Origin: Eubacterium sp.
GTDB taxonomy: Bacteria; Bacillota; Clostridia; Lachnospirales; CAG-274
Direction of reading: 5' to 3'
DNA: 8,546 nt
Assembly: GCA_020859645.1 (NCBI GenBank)
Contig: JAJBVU010000006.1
Coordinates: 1 to 8,546, forward strand
Shown: piece after piece, positions 7,319 to 8,546 of the stretch
Position numbering within the stretch: position 1 is the stretch's first letter
How the letters are laid out: the number at the start of each line of letters is the position of its first letter
The notes under the pieces: model-generated
Seen by the model: the letters and a program-made list of their open reading frames with translations, nothing else
The model's database searches: none
What the model was told of the DNA's origin: nothing
Translations under genes and position numbers: made by a program

Positions 7319-8245
7319 TCAAAGGTCAATGTTTGCTTCATATAACAGCTTTAGTATTGCCATTCTTACGGCAACCCCATTCTTAACCTGAATATTTATA
7401 ACGGAATTTTTTCCGTCAATAACGTCTGTAGAGAACTCAACCCCTCTGTTTACAGGACCGGGGTGCATAACAAGGGCGTCGGGCTTTGCATATTTAAGAA
7501 GCTCTGAGTTTATGCCGTAAAGTGCCGCATATTCTCTTGTGTTGGGGAAAGGCATATTCTTCTGTCTTTCAAACTGAACTCTTAAGCCCATAACCACGTC
7601 GGCGTCTGCAATTGCGCCCTTAATGTCGCTTGTTACCTCAACACCCAAGGCTCTCATATTTCCCGAAATAAGGGTTGAAGGCCCTGCAAGTGTTACCTTA
7701 GCCCCTAATTTAACAAGTCCGAAGGCGTTGCTTCTTGCTACTCTTGAATGGCTTATGTCGCCTAAAATTACTACCTTAAGCCCTTTAAAGCCGCCCATAT
7801 AGTCGAGTATGGTGTACATATCCAAAAGAGCCTGGGTCGGGTGTTCGTTTGTTCCGTCTCCGGCATTTATAACGCATGCCTTAACGTTTCGTGCAAGAAC
7901 CGCAGCAGCTCCCGTCATACTGTGGCGTATTATCATAAATTTAACGCCCATTTTGTCTATGTTAAGTCCTGTGTCAATAAGGCTTTCGCCTTTGTTTACA
8001 CTGCTTGTGGAAACCCCCAAATCCTGAACTATTCCCCCCAAATATGCCCCTGCAAGCATAAAGGAGGTTTTTGTTCTTGTGGAGTTTTCATAAAAAAGGG
8101 TCACAATTGAAGCCTTTTTTAATGTATCGTCTCTTAAATGAGCATAGTCTATTTTTGTTTTCATATCCTTAGCCGTAGTAAGGATTTCCATAATGTCATC
8201 TCCGCTCAGATCTCTCAAGCCAAGCAGATCTTTTGATTTAAACAT
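7319..8245 (-). CDS. pyrB: Aspartate carbamoyltransferase catalytic subunit (PyrB)
   Basis: PyrB condenses carbamoyl phosphate with aspartate, the committed step of pyrimidine synthesis. At 308 residues it is a normal-length catalytic chain. The carbamoyl-phosphate domain shows FYENSTRTKTSF (51-62, phosphate loop STRTK), the loop Ser80-Ser-Ser-Val-Asn-Lys-Gly-Glu and HPTQ (135-138). The aspartate domain shows DISHSRVARSN (163-173), LRVQFER (221-227) and HPGPVNRGVE (261-270). No pyrI regulatory gene follows, so the enzyme is probably an unregulated trimer like that of Bacillus, and control would act mainly on expression and on CarB. GGGAGGG lies five bases before the ATG. It is the first gene of the pyrBCF-carAB operon. 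Ornithine carbamoyltransferase is excluded by LRVQ.ER and the pyrimidine context. Confidence 0.96.
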   Translation of the reverse strand: MFKSKDLLGLRDLSGDDIMEILTTAKDMKTKIDYAHLRDDTLKKASIVTLFYENSTRTKTSFMLAGAYLGGIVQDLGVSTSSVNKGESLIDTGLNIDKMGVKFMIIRHSMTGAAAVLARNVKACVINAGDGTNEHPTQALLDMYTILDYMGGFKGLKVVILGDISHSRVARSNAFGLVKLGAKVTLAGPSTLISGNMRALGVEVTSDIKGAIADADVVMGLRVQFERQKNMPFPNTREYAALYGINSELLKYAKPDALVMHPGPVNRGVEFSTDVIDGKNSVINIQVKNGVAVRMAILKLLYEANIDL

Positions 8246-8274
8246 ATTAACCCTCCCTTGAGTCTATCGTTGTG

Positions 8275-8314
8275 CCGAACTTTATTCGTTTACTTCGGAG
8301 CAAAAACATCTCCG
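8275..8314 (-). promoter_or_regulatory. Pair of mutually exclusive hairpins in the pyrB leader
   Basis: In the RNA sense, CGGAG (8314-8310) can pair with CTCCG (8300-8296) around a nine-base loop. Alternatively CCGAA (8298-8294) can pair with TTCGG (8279-8275) around a 14-base loop. The two share the bases CCG at 8298-8296, so only one can form at a time. Each stem is only five pairs, and neither is followed by a T-tract, so any effect would be on ribosome access or RNA stability. The complementarity is seen directly; a regulatory role is speculative. Confidence 0.25.
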
Positions 8315-8320
8315 TTTTGT

Positions 8321-8350
8321 TGTATACTGTAAAGCTAATCAACTGTGCAA
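8321..8350 (-). promoter_or_regulatory. Possible promoter immediately upstream of pyrB
   Basis: Minus-strand TTGCAC (8350-8345, 4 of 6 bases) is 18 bases from TATACA (8326-8321, 4 of 6 bases). This would start transcription near 8314, about 70 bases before pyrB and downstream of the small-ORF terminator. The match is moderate. A second lone -10-like box TATAAA (8391-8386) has no good -35. If this promoter is real, pyrB need not depend on reading through the upstream terminator. Confidence 0.3.
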
Positions 8351-8393
8351 GTAAGCTTGCCTATCTGCTTGTCCATTGAGAACGCTTTATAGT

Positions 8394-8423
8394 AAAAAAA
8401 AAGACAATAAATAAATTGTCCTT
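8394..8423 (-). terminator. Terminator-like hairpin after the 30-codon ORF (possible attenuator)
   Basis: Minus-strand GACAAT (8420-8415) pairs with ATTGTC (8408-8403) around a six-base loop, followed by nine consecutive T (8402-8394). Adding a G-U pair and two A-U pairs lengthens the stem to nine, taking in the last two bases of the preceding TAA stop codon and the first T residues. The stem is AU-rich and weak compared with the terminator at 703-747, but the T-tract is excellent. It either ends the transcript of the small ORF or works as an attenuator for pyrBCF-carAB, 149 bases ahead of pyrB. Confidence 0.6.
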
Positions 8424-8514
8424 AAAATAAATAATTATTAATTGAAATAAAAGAAGAAGCCGTCTCTGCGGATTTTGCCTTTTTCTTATAAAACGCCATA
8501 CAAATACCCAACAT
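8422..8514 (-). CDS. Small ORF, 30 aa; candidate leader peptide of the pyr operon
   Basis: No family is recognised. The peptide begins MLGICMAFYKKKAKSAETAS and ends INNYLF: a short hydrophobic start, a Lys cluster at residues 10-14, and a polar, aromatic tail. Translation is supported by AAAAGGAGGA, whose GGAGGA core ends six bases before the ATG, one of the strongest ribosome sites in the window. No in-frame stop occurs between the ATG and the window edge, so an upstream extension cannot be formally excluded, though the ribosome site argues for this start. The last 13 codons (8460-8422) are strikingly U-rich: 23 U and a single G in 39 bases. The terminator hairpin begins inside its stop codon. 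This layout is what a ribosome-coupled attenuator needs; an independent small-protein gene is the alternative. Confidence 0.5.
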   Translation of the reverse strand: MLGICMAFYKKKAKSAETASSFISINNYLF

Positions 8515-8546
8515 TTTGCTTCCTCCTTTTTTAAATATTGTTATTG

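Noticed and set aside
8345..8375. Possible PyrR-binding loop (CAGATAGGC, similar to the CNGNGAGGY core)
   Set aside because: One of the invariant GAGG bases is wrong, no flanking stem forms, and no terminator/antiterminator pair follows. The same bases form a simple GCAAG/CTTGC hairpin instead.
8335..8376. 13-codon ORF (MDKQIGKLTCTVD) in the pyrB leader
   Set aside because: There is no Shine-Dalgarno sequence before its ATG and it crosses the possible pyrB promoter; a frame this short is expected by chance.
8433..8443. Perfect 11-base AT palindrome AATTATTAATT as an operator
   Set aside because: It lies inside the small ORF in DNA made almost entirely of A and T, where such palindromes arise easily, and no second copy was noticed near a promoter.
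751..8546. Mobile element, CRISPR or horizontally acquired island
   Set aside because: No transposase, integrase, terminal repeats, direct repeats or compositional break was seen; all the large genes are housekeeping and intact.

Overview
The window reads as chromosome of a low-to-moderate-GC Gram-positive bacterium (Bacillota, most likely class Clostridia). This is an inference from purine-rich Shine-Dalgarno sites (GGAGG type) before the genes, a DivIVA-family coiled-coil protein, a class I dihydroorotase, a long type 2 OMP decarboxylase, and a Bacillus-like catalytic aspartate carbamoyltransferase with no regulatory pyrI beside it. No mobile elements, CRISPR arrays, tRNA or rRNA genes were seen.

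Left end (1-750): the first 31 codons of tadA (tRNA adenosine deaminase) run leftward out of the window. Diverging from it is a 164-residue DivIVA-like gene. The 109 bases between them hold two opposed promoters whose -10 boxes sit one base apart in a perfect 13-base palindrome. The DivIVA-like gene ends in a strong hairpin with T-tracts on both sides, which also terminates the large operon arriving from the right.

Centre (751-8245): a tightly packed minus-strand operon, transcribed pyrB-pyrC-pyrF-carA-carB, encodes four of the six steps of de novo UMP synthesis. CarA and CarB make carbamoyl phosphate, PyrB joins it to aspartate, PyrC closes the ring to dihydroorotate, and PyrF decarboxylates OMP to UMP. 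Gaps are 17 and 29 nt for the first two junctions. The last two junctions overlap (TGATG at pyrF/carA, 14 nt at carA/carB), so translational coupling is likely. Dihydroorotate dehydrogenase (pyrD/pyrK) and orotate phosphoribosyltransferase (pyrE) are absent here, and the operon closes with a terminator, so they must lie elsewhere.

Right end (8246-8546): about 300 bases upstream of pyrB hold what looks like a regulatory leader. It contains a 30-codon small ORF with a very strong ribosome-binding site and a U-rich 3' half. A short terminator-like hairpin with nine T follows directly and its stem begins in the ORF's stop codon. Beyond it lie a possible second promoter and two mutually exclusive hairpins close to pyrB. 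No convincing PyrR-binding site was seen. The layout resembles the leader-peptide/UTP attenuator of enterobacterial pyrBI and is the most interesting item in the window. The alternative, an unrelated small gene with its own terminator, cannot be excluded from sequence alone.
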